In this document: positions 14,761-22,843 of the stretch, one piece after another | Layout of the letters: each line of letters starts with the position of its first letter | Numbering within the stretch: position 1 is the stretch's first letter | Assembly: GCF_020886115.1 (NCBI RefSeq) | Contig: NZ_AP025185.1 | Coordinates: forward strand, 1,674,001 to 1,738,000 | Length of the DNA: 64,000 nucleotides | Source of the DNA: Flavobacterium ammonificans | GTDB taxonomy: Bacteria; Bacteroidota; Bacteroidia; Flavobacteriales; Flavobacteriaceae | Direction of reading: 5' to 3' | The notes under the pieces: generated by a model | What the model was told of the DNA's origin: nothing | Database searches by the model: none | What the model saw: the letters and a program-made list of their open reading frames with translations, nothing else | Position numbers and translations under genes: made by a program

Positions 14761-17370
14761 TTATTTTATATTAAAGCCAACTCCAAGTCCAATATAACCA
14801 GCTAACCTATTTATCACTTCTGTTGAAGTGAAGTTGTTTTTAGAAGTGAATTTTAGTACCTGAGCATTATTGATGTTGAGAATATTGTTTCCTTCAATCC
14901 AAAATTTCATTTTATTGGTTTTATAATTCAATTTAAAACTTAGATTATAAAAATTGGTAGTTTCAATTTTTGAGATAAATTTTTCAAACGAATGATCTAT
15001 AAAATAAGTGAATTTATTTTTTAGATTCCCGTTGAACGATAGAAATGGATTTACTTGAACGATTTTATCATGATTGTTGAACAAGGTCAAATTGTTGTTT
15101 TGTTGGCTGTAGTTCAAACCGAATTCATAATTGAACAATTCATTTTTAAAGATACTTATCAATGATGTTCTTAGACTTGTGAATTCTGTTTTTTGAATAT
15201 TAAATTGGGAGTTTATTTGATTATTAAAATTTGAATTGATATGATTTAGTGTCAATTTGAATTTGTTTTTAATCTTTGAAATACGGGTTTCGAAAGAGAA
15301 TACATTATTCCAAGAATACTGATTTTCAGTATTGATTTGTTGTATTTGAATATAGTTCCCAGCGTTTGTAGTATTGTTTGAAAGACGATTGCCAAATTGG
15401 GTGTACGATGAATTGGCCATAATTACAACTCCATTGTATAAATCAAATTTGAAATAATTTACAGCATAAATGTTTTGAACCACTGGTGTTGAAAAATTAA
15501 TAGTAGATCGGGTATAATAATTTCTGAAGTTTTCAAAAAATGGATTCTCATTTAAATTACTCGATGAGTAAAAGTCGATTTTTTTTGAAAAATTAGCCAT
15601 TATATGGTGGATTTCACTGAAATTGTATTTCAACTGCAGCGTTGGCAAAATGAAGGAAGTATTTTCAGCTTCTGTCTTGAATTTAAGGAAGTAGTTACGC
15701 CATTCTGATTTGACCTTGTAATTTAATTTTCCTTGATTTTTTTGTATTACTACATCAGAGGTAGCATAATTTGAATCAAAATTGATTTGATTTGAACTTA
15801 TAGTATTCCTAGTATTGAAAGTTGAATTTTCTACAATATACCCTATGTTCCATTTCAAAATATGATTATAATGCTTTACTGTTAGTTTTGTGTAGAAGCC
15901 ATAATCATTATTTTTTTCTGTTATGTCTTGGGAGATCCTGTTTCCGGTGTTGAACAGATTGTAATTAGCATCGAGTCTTATGTCATTTTGATTTTTATTG
16001 AATTCTTGAAATAGATTAAATGACAGTAATTTATTTTTAGCAATTTTATTTATCCAACTGAGTTGGTGTCCAAATTTAAAATTTACTTTATCAAAGTATT
16101 CGTTTATACTATTTTGATTATTACTTATATTGTTTTCTAAATTAGTATTGGTATTGATGGTATTTGGGTCAAAAAGCAGGGTGTAATTGACAAGGGAGTT
16201 GTCGTTACTTTTGTAATCAATATTCAGTTTAGTTTGGTTATACAATAAATCGTTGTTGCTTGAAAAAAATTCTACAACATTATTTGTAGAATTACTATCA
16301 AAGAAAGTCTTGAAGGTTCTTGAAATTTCATTGGTTTTCAGCCTTGAGACAATCGAAAAGCCATTCATTGACAGTTTGTTAGAGGACTGGAATGCAAAAT
16401 CTAGGGCTAAGAACTCATTCGATTTACTATTTACATTATTATCGGATAATAAAAATTTTGGTATTTCATTGGTATCCAAAGAATTGGATTGTCCATCATT
16501 ATTTCTAAGTTCTTGTCTGACACTTCTATTCATTGAAAAATATTCCTTCATTGAAATCGGTTGGTATCCTGTATTATTAACATTTAGTATAGCTGATAGA
16601 TTAAGCTTTTGATTGAATTTGAATAAATTACTATTGGCTTGATAGCGCTTATCATGGGCTCCAAATACTTCTAGGTTTCCGGTAATTTTGCCTAAATATT
16701 CTTCTTTGATTTTGATGTTTAAAGCTGTTTTATTACTGCCTTCCACGTCTTTAATAGCAGCAAAATTTTCGAAATTACTCAGTAAATCAATTCCTTTTAG
16801 CATTTCGGCATTGATATTTTCGGTTGCTATTTTATGATTGTCACCAAACATTTTTTTACCGTTTACCAATAAGTCGTTGATTACTTTACCCTGTGAAATT
16901 ATCTTACCGTCCGAATTAATATCAATACCAGGAAGTTTTTTTAGGACATCGACTAATTTTTCTTCATTACCCGTAGTAAGTGCCTTGAGATTATAGCTTA
17001 GGGTGTCTCCTTTTACTTTGGCGTAACTCAGTTTGTTTTGAACCGTAACCTCATTAAGGGTTTCTGTTTTTTCTACTAGACTTAGTACTATTTTATCTTT
17101 TATATCTAAAGAATTCAGTTCCCAATTTTTGGATACAAAACTCATGTGAGTTACTTTCAAAAGACCATTTGCACTAGTAGTTGGGTTGTAGTTTATTTCA
17201 AAATATCCATTTTCATCGGTAGCAGTGTATTCGATAATTTTATCCTTTAGAATCAGTTGGACAGTTGCAAAAGGAACTTCGCCTCCAGTAGTATTGACTA
17301 CTTTACCGACGATTGTTTTTTGACAGAAACAAAAGTTAGCAATGAAAAGGAAGGAGATAAGGATCTTCAT
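14761..17370 (-). CDS. TonB-receptor-like outer-membrane barrel with carboxypeptidase-regulatory domain (module 2)
   Basis: 869 residues: signal peptide (MKILISFLFIANFCFC), CarboxypepD_reg-like domain (about 18-105), plug-like region (LKKLPGIDINSDGKIISQGK, about 135-215) and a long barrel ending GYIGLGVGFNIK. It has the same architecture as the 7538 gene but the sequences are clearly diverged. Only two bases separate it from the GLPGLI gene, so translation is likely coupled. It is last in a four-gene unit starting with blaI/blaR1-type genes. Confidence 0.88.
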   Translation of the reverse strand: MKILISFLFIANFCFCQKTIVGKVVNTTGGEVPFATVQLILKDKIIEYTATDENGYFEINYNPTTSANGLLKVTHMSFVSKNWELNSLDIKDKIVLSLVEKTETLNEVTVQNKLSYAKVKGDTLSYNLKALTTGNEEKLVDVLKKLPGIDINSDGKIISQGKVINDLLVNGKKMFGDNHKIATENINAEMLKGIDLLSNFENFAAIKDVEGSNKTALNIKIKEEYLGKITGNLEVFGAHDKRYQANSNLFKFNQKLNLSAILNVNNTGYQPISMKEYFSMNRSVRQELRNNDGQSNSLDTNEIPKFLLSDNNVNSKSNEFLALDFAFQSSNKLSMNGFSIVSRLKTNEISRTFKTFFDSNSTNNVVEFFSSNNDLLYNQTKLNIDYKSNDNSLVNYTLLFDPNTINTNTNLENNISNNQNSINEYFDKVNFKFGHQLSWINKIAKNKLLSFNLFQEFNKNQNDIRLDANYNLFNTGNRISQDITEKNNDYGFYTKLTVKHYNHILKWNIGYIVENSTFNTRNTISSNQINFDSNYATSDVVIQKNQGKLNYKVKSEWRNYFLKFKTEAENTSFILPTLQLKYNFSEIHHIMANFSKKIDFYSSSNLNENPFFENFRNYYTRSTINFSTPVVQNIYAVNYFKFDLYNGVVIMANSSYTQFGNRLSNNTTNAGNYIQIQQINTENQYSWNNVFSFETRISKIKNKFKLTLNHINSNFNNQINSQFNIQKTEFTSLRTSLISIFKNELFNYEFGLNYSQQNNNLTLFNNHDKIVQVNPFLSFNGNLKNKFTYFIDHSFEKFISKIETTNFYNLSFKLNYKTNKMKFWIEGNNILNINNAQVLKFTSKNNFTSTEVINRLAGYIGLGVGFNIK

Positions 17371-17372
17371 GT

Positions 17373-18098
17373 TTAATTACGCAATGAATTGCCTACACCT
17401 CTTTTTAATTCATTGATTTTTTCTTCTACAATTTTTAGATATTCTGATTTGGATACTTTAGTTCCCTCTGTTGGTTTCTTAATATCAAGATTAGAGTTTG
17501 TTTCGGTAATTTTGATTGCATGGTATGTCTTTTTTTCGGCAATTAATTCCATAATAAGACCTGGTAAGCCATAAAAGTCTTTAGGACCGTCTTGTAATGC
17601 TACTTCATCTGTGAACCAAGCTGTAATTTCTTCATTGTTAATTGTTGCTACTGCATTCTTGCATTTGTAGTTTCCAATTGTTTTTTCCTCGCCAAACAGC
17701 TTCCATTCTATTTTATTTAACTTATCTACCACTAGTAGTTCTTTTCCTAAAACATCCGCTTCATGAAGATATTCTTTGGTTTTGAAGTTTTTATAAATTC
17801 CACCACCATTTTTACCAATCTCAATTTTTTTTGAACTTTGATTTTGAATATTTAAGTCTTCATTTTGAGCAATTTTTTCTTTCTCTTCAATGTATAATGA
17901 TTCCCCATTTTTGTAGTATAAATAGAAGGTAGTTGCCTTTGACAAATAGGCACTCACTCTTTTTCTAGTTTCAGGATCTGTTACATTCTTGAGTTGGTTG
18001 TTGATGTTGGCACGTTCTTCGTATTCTATCTTATACGATTGTGCTATGGTGAAATTAGAAATCATCATAATGCTGAGTAGGTTGAAAAGGTTCTTCAT
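17373..18098 (-). CDS. GLPGLI family protein (module 2)
   Basis: 241 residues with a signal peptide (MKNLFNLLSIMMISNFTIAQ) and the FYGLPGLIMELIAEKK signature near residue 180. It is clearly related to the module 1 protein but diverged in the N-terminal half. It is translated between the sensor peptidase and the barrel gene, so the regulatory pair BlaR1/BlaI most likely controls its expression. Function unknown; a periplasmic partner of the barrel is the simplest reading. Confidence 0.92.
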   Translation of the reverse strand: MKNLFNLLSIMMISNFTIAQSYKIEYEERANINNQLKNVTDPETRKRVSAYLSKATTFYLYYKNGESLYIEEKEKIAQNEDLNIQNQSSKKIEIGKNGGGIYKNFKTKEYLHEADVLGKELLVVDKLNKIEWKLFGEEKTIGNYKCKNAVATINNEEITAWFTDEVALQDGPKDFYGLPGLIMELIAEKKTYHAIKITETNSNLDIKKPTEGTKVSKSEYLKIVEEKINELKRGVGNSLRN

Positions 18099-18115
18099 AG
18101 TTACTGTTTATTGAT

Positions 18116-19933
18116 TTATTTCTTTTTGTTTTTAGATTTTGATTTAGCTATTTCAAGTTTGGCTTTTTCCAATTCTATTTTGGCCTTTTCAATTTCAGTT
18201 TTTGCTTTCTCTAATTCGATTTTTGCTTTGATTAATTCGATTTTTGCTTCTTCTGTTCCTGGAACATATCTTACTTCTTTTAAGGAATTATCATTAATCG
18301 CTTTAGCGTTTTTATTCAGTATTTCAATGGATTTTTTACCATTATTATTTTTGATATTAATAGATTCAATTTCATTTTTATCTAATTTCTTTAACTCTTC
18401 ATAAGAAATTACTTTGTCATCGAGTAGGATTTCAGTATCTTTATTTAGATCATTATAACTAGTTACTATCCTAATTTCTCCATTTGATTTTTCTTTCTTG
18501 ACATCAACCGATTTTATTGTTTTAGGATTAATTTTATCCATTTCGATTTTAGAAATCTCCTTATCATTAAGGTAAATTATTGTTTCAGGATTAATTGAAG
18601 ACGGTGAATTACTTTTAATAGCGGTAATTTTTATATCATTGTTTGAATCTGAGCGATTTACAATTAAAGCCCTATCTTGTTTTAAGTTTGGAGTATCAGT
18701 ACTATCTGTTTCACTCGCTATTAATGAAGCAGTGGCTATATTAGACACCTCTTTAAAACCTATACTGTTTTTATTATATTCATCTTTTTCATTATAAATT
18801 TCTATATTTTTTATAGGCTCGTTTCCTCTAACTTCTTTTACAGTTTTTGTTTTAGGATTCTTTTTTGAAATTAACTCTAAACGGATTGCAATGATTTCCC
18901 CGTCTTTATTACGTTTAACATTATTTATTTTTAGATTAATTTCATCTGTAGTAAAACTTTTCTGAATTGCTTTAATTTCATCATCTGTTGTTTTAGAAGT
19001 GATTAAATTATCTAATTCAACCTCGACAGAGTAACTAACAATTTTTGAATTATCTTTTACTTGAGCAATAGTTTCAATTTGAAATAATAACATAAAGCCA
19101 ACTAATACTGGAATAATGGTGGCGTACTTCCAAGCATTTCTTTTGTGAGATTGATTTGTGTGTAGCATAATAATTCTTTTTTTTATTAATGATTGATAAA
19201 AGGGATTGGTAATACTTAATGATTGTTGATTAGCGACTACCTTTAGAAGTGTTTTTTGATATTCGTACTTACTTTCAATTTGTTCCAAAGAGTGATTGTC
19301 GGCAATGAATTCTAAATTTTGCAACATCGCTTTTCGGTACAACCAAATGATCGGATTAATCCAAAACAATGCGCAGAAAACTTTTGAGATTAAAACATCA
19401 ATGGAATGGAATTGTTTGACGTGAATACGTTCGTGTGTTACAATATGTTCGTATTCCTCTTTAGAAAAAAGTGTAGGATTAATAACTATGTACTTAAAGA
19501 AAGAAAATGGATTTTCTGTCGAGTTAGAATAAATCAAAGTGAAATTGGTGTCTTTCTGTTTGTTTAATTTGATAATCTTATTAAAAAAAGAAGCAATTTC
19601 GATTCCTACTTTTAGTATAATTAGCACGGAAACCAACGCATAAGCTGAACTGAAAATTAGCGACCAATCCATAGGTTCTTCTGTAACAGTTCTAATTGTT
19701 GTATCGTCAACTAGTGGAACCACTTCAATGTATTTTGAAATCGGTTCAGGGTCAACCCAAACGGTTTTAGTAAAAGTAATTAAAGGTAAAACAATTGCTG
19801 TTGCTAGTCCTGATAATAAATACCATCGATTACCAACGTAAAAAGTTTCTTTACGAAGGAATACTAAATACAATAAATAGAACGCTATGATGAGTCCATT
19901 TACTTTAGCAAAATAGAGTAGGAAGTTTTCCAT
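18116..19933 (-). CDS. BlaR1/M56-type sensor metallopeptidase
   Basis: 605 residues. Membrane segments are visible near residues 5-22, 35-52, 90-110 and about 265-290. The zinc peptidase motif is HERIHVKQ (about residue 168), with a downstream ADNHSLEQ helix typical of M56. The periplasmic C-terminal half contains two plug-like repeats (ETIIYLNDKEISKIEMDKIN and TEILLDDKVISYEELKKLDK) and ends in a seven-residue KAK-IELE repeat (about 565-597). BlaR1-type sensors respond to a periplasmic signal and trigger loss of a BlaI-type repressor, encoded one base upstream. Here the ligand is unlikely to be a beta-lactam, since no penicillin-binding domain is seen. Confidence 0.9.
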   Translation of the reverse strand: MENFLLYFAKVNGLIIAFYLLYLVFLRKETFYVGNRWYLLSGLATAIVLPLITFTKTVWVDPEPISKYIEVVPLVDDTTIRTVTEEPMDWSLIFSSAYALVSVLIILKVGIEIASFFNKIIKLNKQKDTNFTLIYSNSTENPFSFFKYIVINPTLFSKEEYEHIVTHERIHVKQFHSIDVLISKVFCALFWINPIIWLYRKAMLQNLEFIADNHSLEQIESKYEYQKTLLKVVANQQSLSITNPFYQSLIKKRIIMLHTNQSHKRNAWKYATIIPVLVGFMLLFQIETIAQVKDNSKIVSYSVEVELDNLITSKTTDDEIKAIQKSFTTDEINLKINNVKRNKDGEIIAIRLELISKKNPKTKTVKEVRGNEPIKNIEIYNEKDEYNKNSIGFKEVSNIATASLIASETDSTDTPNLKQDRALIVNRSDSNNDIKITAIKSNSPSSINPETIIYLNDKEISKIEMDKINPKTIKSVDVKKEKSNGEIRIVTSYNDLNKDTEILLDDKVISYEELKKLDKNEIESINIKNNNGKKSIEILNKNAKAINDNSLKEVRYVPGTEEAKIELIKAKIELEKAKTEIEKAKIELEKAKLEIAKSKSKNKKK

Positions 19934-19934
19934 A

Positions 19935-20294
19935 CTAGTCCTTTTTTTCGATTAATGCTAAAATTTCACGGAGCTCCTCAGCCGATATTTTTTCTTCTTC
20001 AGCAAAATAGGAAACTAAATTTTTGTACGAACTATTAAAATAATTAGTAATAGCGGTATTCATAAATGCTTTTCGATACTCCTCGATTGGAACAATAGGA
20101 AAGTACTGGTGGGTTTTTCCGTAGGCGTTATATCCTACATACCCTTTCTCTTCTAAATTTCGAACAATTGTTGAGAGTGTATTGTAGTGTGGTTTATCTT
20201 CTACAATTTCTTCCATAATGTCTTTTACAAAAGCTCTTTTCAGCTTCCATAAAATGTGCATTATTTCTTCTTCTTTGTTGGTAAGTTTTTGCAT
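19935..20294 (-). CDS. BlaI/MecI-type transcriptional repressor
   Basis: 119 residues with the winged-helix opening LTNKEEEIMHILWKLKRAFV, the recognition region HYNTLSTIVRNLEEKGYVGY and a C-terminal dimerisation helix rich in acidic residues. It is first in a unit with the M56 sensor, GLPGLI and barrel genes. Three AACTA-N6-TAGTT dyads lie just upstream, the form expected of the operator of this family. Confidence 0.93.
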   Translation of the reverse strand: MQKLTNKEEEIMHILWKLKRAFVKDIMEEIVEDKPHYNTLSTIVRNLEEKGYVGYNAYGKTHQYFPIVPIEEYRKAFMNTAITNYFNSSYKNLVSYFAEEEKISAEELREILALIEKKD

Positions 20295-20313
20295 GGCTAT
20301 AAATTTTATAGAC

Positions 20314-20344
20314 CAAACGTAAAACTATTATTTTAGTTATACAA
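20314..20344 (-). promoter_or_regulatory. Promoter of the blaI-blaR1-GLPGLI-barrel unit
   Basis: On the minus strand TTG (20344-20342) and TACGTTTG (20321-20314) are separated by 20 bases, a full match to the Bacteroidota promoter TTG-N17-23-TAnnTTTG. The first repressor dyad fills the spacer and the second overlaps the TTG. Confidence 0.75.
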
Positions 20345-20378
20345 CTATTTTTATAGTTATTTAACTAATTTTTTAGTT
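20323..20378. promoter_or_regulatory. Triple BlaI-type operator, 20-bp period
   Basis: Three dyads of form AACTA-N6-TAGTT lie at 20323-20338, 20343-20358 and 20363-20378, with start points exactly 20 bp apart. They stand 29-84 bp upstream of the blaI start and overlap its promoter. The half-site is related to the ACTACA/TGTAGT type known for BlaI and MecI. Confidence 0.85.
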
Positions 20379-20540
20379 TTTAAGTTGTTTTGCTGCGTTT
20401 GTTTATTCAATATTTATAAACTCCTCATTAAAAGCTTTGTACATTTTAATAAACTTGAACTAATCTCCTAACAATTTTGAGTACAGTTGAAATATCAACG
20501 ATAATTTATATTTGGATAGAAAAGAAAATACCGAAAGTAA

Positions 20541-21254
20541 TTACATTGAACTAATTTCTTTTAAATCTTTGAAGATTTCACACCAGTCATTATTAGTTAA
20601 GCCACGTGCAACAGGATGAGGAATTACAAAAAAGTGAGTTAAATCTTTTTTTATGTAGTATAGATTATTTATTTTTTTTAGTTCAAAATCCACTATTCCT
20701 TGCCATTTTTTTAAATAACTAAATGAATAACAAATTACTATTTTAGGGTTGTTTTTTTCTATTAATTTTTTAAACAACTTTATTCTTATAGGCATTATTG
20801 TTTCAAGATATTTTTTTCTAGTTTCAAGATAATCGATACTAAATTGATTATAAAACCAATCTTCTTTTCTGATGGAACGGCAAGGAAGCGGCATTAGTTC
20901 CAAGCAAGCATGAGAACCGGTAATTCTACCAAAGTCTTTCCTTTGGAATTCTTTTATTTGTTCAATTGTAATTGAGTCGTTTGACGGTAGAGTTAACAAA
21001 ATTTGAATTAGTTTACCCCATGTTTTTTGAACTTTTGAGTTAGGTAAAAACCATTTCATGTGATCCTTTACCTGCACCATATCATCTTGTAAATCTATAA
21101 CTGATTTTGATATCGCTTTGTCAAATCTAATTTTTAAATCAAATAAATCTCCATCAAATCCTTCTTCCATACCTATGAACCATATATTTGATTGAATATT
21201 TCCGTATCCAAAAAAATAATTAATTCTGTTCTCTATTAATTCTTTTGTTATCAT
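20541..21254 (-). CDS. Uracil-DNA-glycosylase-fold protein, function unproven
   Basis: 237 residues without signal or membrane segments. Three patches suggest the UDG superfamily: an N-terminal IWFIGMEEGFDGD motif (place of the catalytic loop, about residue 24-36), a central LELMPLPCRS, and a C-terminal VIPHPVARGLTN (place of the HP(S) loop). The catalytic loop differs from classical UDGs, so base-excision activity is not assured. It stands alone with an 11-bp tandem repeat about 85 bp upstream and is isolated from both neighbours by long AT-rich gaps, which suits an acquired gene. Confidence 0.55.
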   Translation of the reverse strand: MITKELIENRINYFFGYGNIQSNIWFIGMEEGFDGDLFDLKIRFDKAISKSVIDLQDDMVQVKDHMKWFLPNSKVQKTWGKLIQILLTLPSNDSITIEQIKEFQRKDFGRITGSHACLELMPLPCRSIRKEDWFYNQFSIDYLETRKKYLETIMPIRIKLFKKLIEKNNPKIVICYSFSYLKKWQGIVDFELKKINNLYYIKKDLTHFFVIPHPVARGLTNNDWCEIFKDLKEISSM

Positions 21255-21799
21255 GTAAATTCCTTTTATTTAAAACTTATAAAAATATATTTTATTTCTT
21301 TAATTGCAGTAATGATAGTTAGATAAAATCCTATTTTTAATTGATTTTTAATTGATTTGTAATTGATTTGTAATTGATTAGATAATATTAGTTATTAATG
21401 TTTTTTTGTTTAATTTTTCGTGATATTATTTGAAACAAATTCAAAGTTTTACTTTAGATGCCTACTAACTATTATTTTAATTAATTTAACTCTATCAATA
21501 AGTAGGTAATTTATTTGTAGAATTGTTTAATTATAGTCATTAATACTTAATTTAGTGTTTAATTTTTTTTTTATTTAAACAAAATTTATTAGTTATTAAT
21601 CAATAATTGTTAACCTTACCTTAAGTTATTTTGCTTTATTTTTAAAATGTTTAAAGAAAATAATAGTGTTGTGCATTCAAAAAATATATTAAGATTTAAT
21701 ATTTTTTGCACCATTTTAACAATATATAATAATCTGAATGTATAGATCATAAACCAAATTAAGAATTTATAAAAAAAATATTAATTTAAAAAGTATAAT
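21255..21799. other. AT-rich gap without genes
   Basis: 545 bases, extremely AT-rich, with no convincing open frame on either strand. It holds the 11-bp tandem repeat at 21338-21380. Nothing else stands out. Confidence 0.6.
21338..21380. repeat. Four 11-bp tandem repeats
   Basis: TAATTGATTT followed by T or G occurs four times starting at 21338, 21349, 21360 and 21371. The period is one helical turn, placing each unit on the same face of the DNA. It lies 84-126 bp upstream of the UDG-fold gene (minus strand). Confidence 0.8.
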
Positions 21800-21976
21800 A
21801 TGAAATGTAAATATTGTGGAAAAGAGATGTTAATGGGACGTTCTTGTTTTATTAGTCCCTCGAAAAAATGTGTTGGAATATCCGATAGTACAAATTGCAT
21901 ATATTGTAATCAAAAATTTGTCGCTAATGGATATTGTTTCAATAGTCCATCAAAAAAACATCAACTATCATCTTAA
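21800..21976 (+). CDS. Tandem zinc-ribbon mini-protein (58 residues)
   Basis: 58 codons from ATG 21800. The protein is an internal duplication: CKYCGKEMLMGRSCFISPSKK and, after a short linker, CIYCNQKFVANGYCFNSPSKK followed by H. Each half carries CxxC and a third cysteine before SPSKK, as in small zinc-ribbon tails seen on various bacterial proteins. It probably binds one zinc per half. It stands alone; role unknown. Confidence 0.75.
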   Translation: MKCKYCGKEMLMGRSCFISPSKKCVGISDSTNCIYCNQKFVANGYCFNSPSKKHQLSS

Positions 21977-22148
21977 TAATAATTAGATCAAACTGAATTT
22001 ATTAAATTTTTATCAAAATTGGCTAGTTCCAAGATTTTTAATTAAAACTAAATAGAATTGAATTCTTCATTCAACCCTTTATATTTTTCTCACTCTTGAA
22101 CTAATCTTCCAAATTATTTGGAAATTTATTAATACATCTATTTCAACT

Positions 22149-22174
22149 TATAGCGTGGACATTCAATTCATGCC
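22149..22174 (+). repeat. REP-like element, left copy
   Basis: 26 bases beginning TATAGCGTGGACATTC match, in inverted orientation, the element at 22814-22839 at 18 of 26 positions by eye. The two copies bracket the RAYT gene. Confidence 0.55.
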
Positions 22175-22191
22175 TACCCAAAATCGATATT

Positions 22192-22222
22192 AACCACAAC
22201 CCTAAAAAGTTGTGGTTTTTTT
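22192..22222 (+). terminator. Hairpin with T-run ahead of the RAYT gene
   Basis: AACCACAAC and GTTGTGGTT form a 9-bp stem around CCTAAAAA, followed by a T-run. It would end transcription from the left before the transposase gene and may keep that gene silent. Confidence 0.75.
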
Positions 22223-22247
22223 ATTAAATTTGATTTAAAGCTATTTT

Positions 22248-22802
22248 ATGTCTACAAAATATAAAGCTACCACTACCGATGAGGCTTATTTTATCACTAT
22301 AACTACTGTAGGTTGGATAGATGTTTTTACGCGATTAAATCAAAAGTATACTATAGTAAATGCATTGAATTATTGTCAGCGAAATAAAGGATTAGAAATT
22401 TATGCATATGTTTTGATGAGTAGTCATATTCACCTATTGTGTAAAGCCATTAATGGTTTTATACTATCCGATGTAATCAGAGATTTTAAAAAGTTTACTT
22501 CAAAAAAAATCCTTGAAACTATAAAAGAAGAACCAGAAAGTAGAAGAGAATGGATGTTAGATTATTTTCAAAAAGCCTGTCAACATTTAAAAAGAGAGCA
22601 AAATTATAAAGTTTGGCAAGATGGCTATCATGCAGAGCTGGTTGAAACTAATTGGTTCATCAAACAAAAAGTAAATTACATTCATACTAATCCTGTTAAA
22701 GACAAAATAGTCGCTTTACCTGAGGATTATTATTTTAGTTCAGCTAGAAATTATGCTGGCCTTGATAATGATTTAGAAATTATTATGTTAGATTTGTTTT
22801 GA
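22248..22802 (+). CDS. REP-associated tyrosine transposase (RAYT, Y1_Tnp)
   Basis: 184 residues. The HUH metal site is in LMSSHIHLLCKA (HIH) near residue 64, and the catalytic tyrosine is most likely the one in FIKQKVNYIHTNPVK near residue 143. Length and motifs fit single-domain RAYTs, which are tied to short palindromic REP sequences rather than classic IS mobility. A REP-like palindrome begins 12 bp after its stop codon, with an inverted, diverged copy upstream. Confidence 0.92.
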   Translation: MSTKYKATTTDEAYFITITTVGWIDVFTRLNQKYTIVNALNYCQRNKGLEIYAYVLMSSHIHLLCKAINGFILSDVIRDFKKFTSKKILETIKEEPESRREWMLDYFQKACQHLKREQNYKVWQDGYHAELVETNWFIKQKVNYIHTNPVKDKIVALPEDYYFSSARNYAGLDNDLEIIMLDLF

Positions 22803-22813
22803 AAATTAGTGTT

Positions 22814-22839
22814 GGCACGGATTGCAAATCCGCGCTATC
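22814..22839 (-). repeat. REP-like element, right copy
   Basis: Contains CGGATT-GCA-AATCCG (22818-22832), a perfect 6-bp stem with a three-base loop, then CGCTATC. Read on the minus strand it aligns with 22149-22174. Position right after the RAYT gene is typical for its cognate REP. Confidence 0.65.
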
Positions 22840-22843
22840 GGGT

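Noticed and set aside
22814..22828. TTGGCACGGATTGC as a sigma-54 promoter
   Set aside because: The spacing between TGGCAC and TTGC is two bases short and the sequence is explained as part of the REP element.
22799..22843. Start of the Rhs-tip frame at TTG 22799
   Set aside because: These codons overlap the RAYT stop and run through the REP palindrome, so the start is an artefact.
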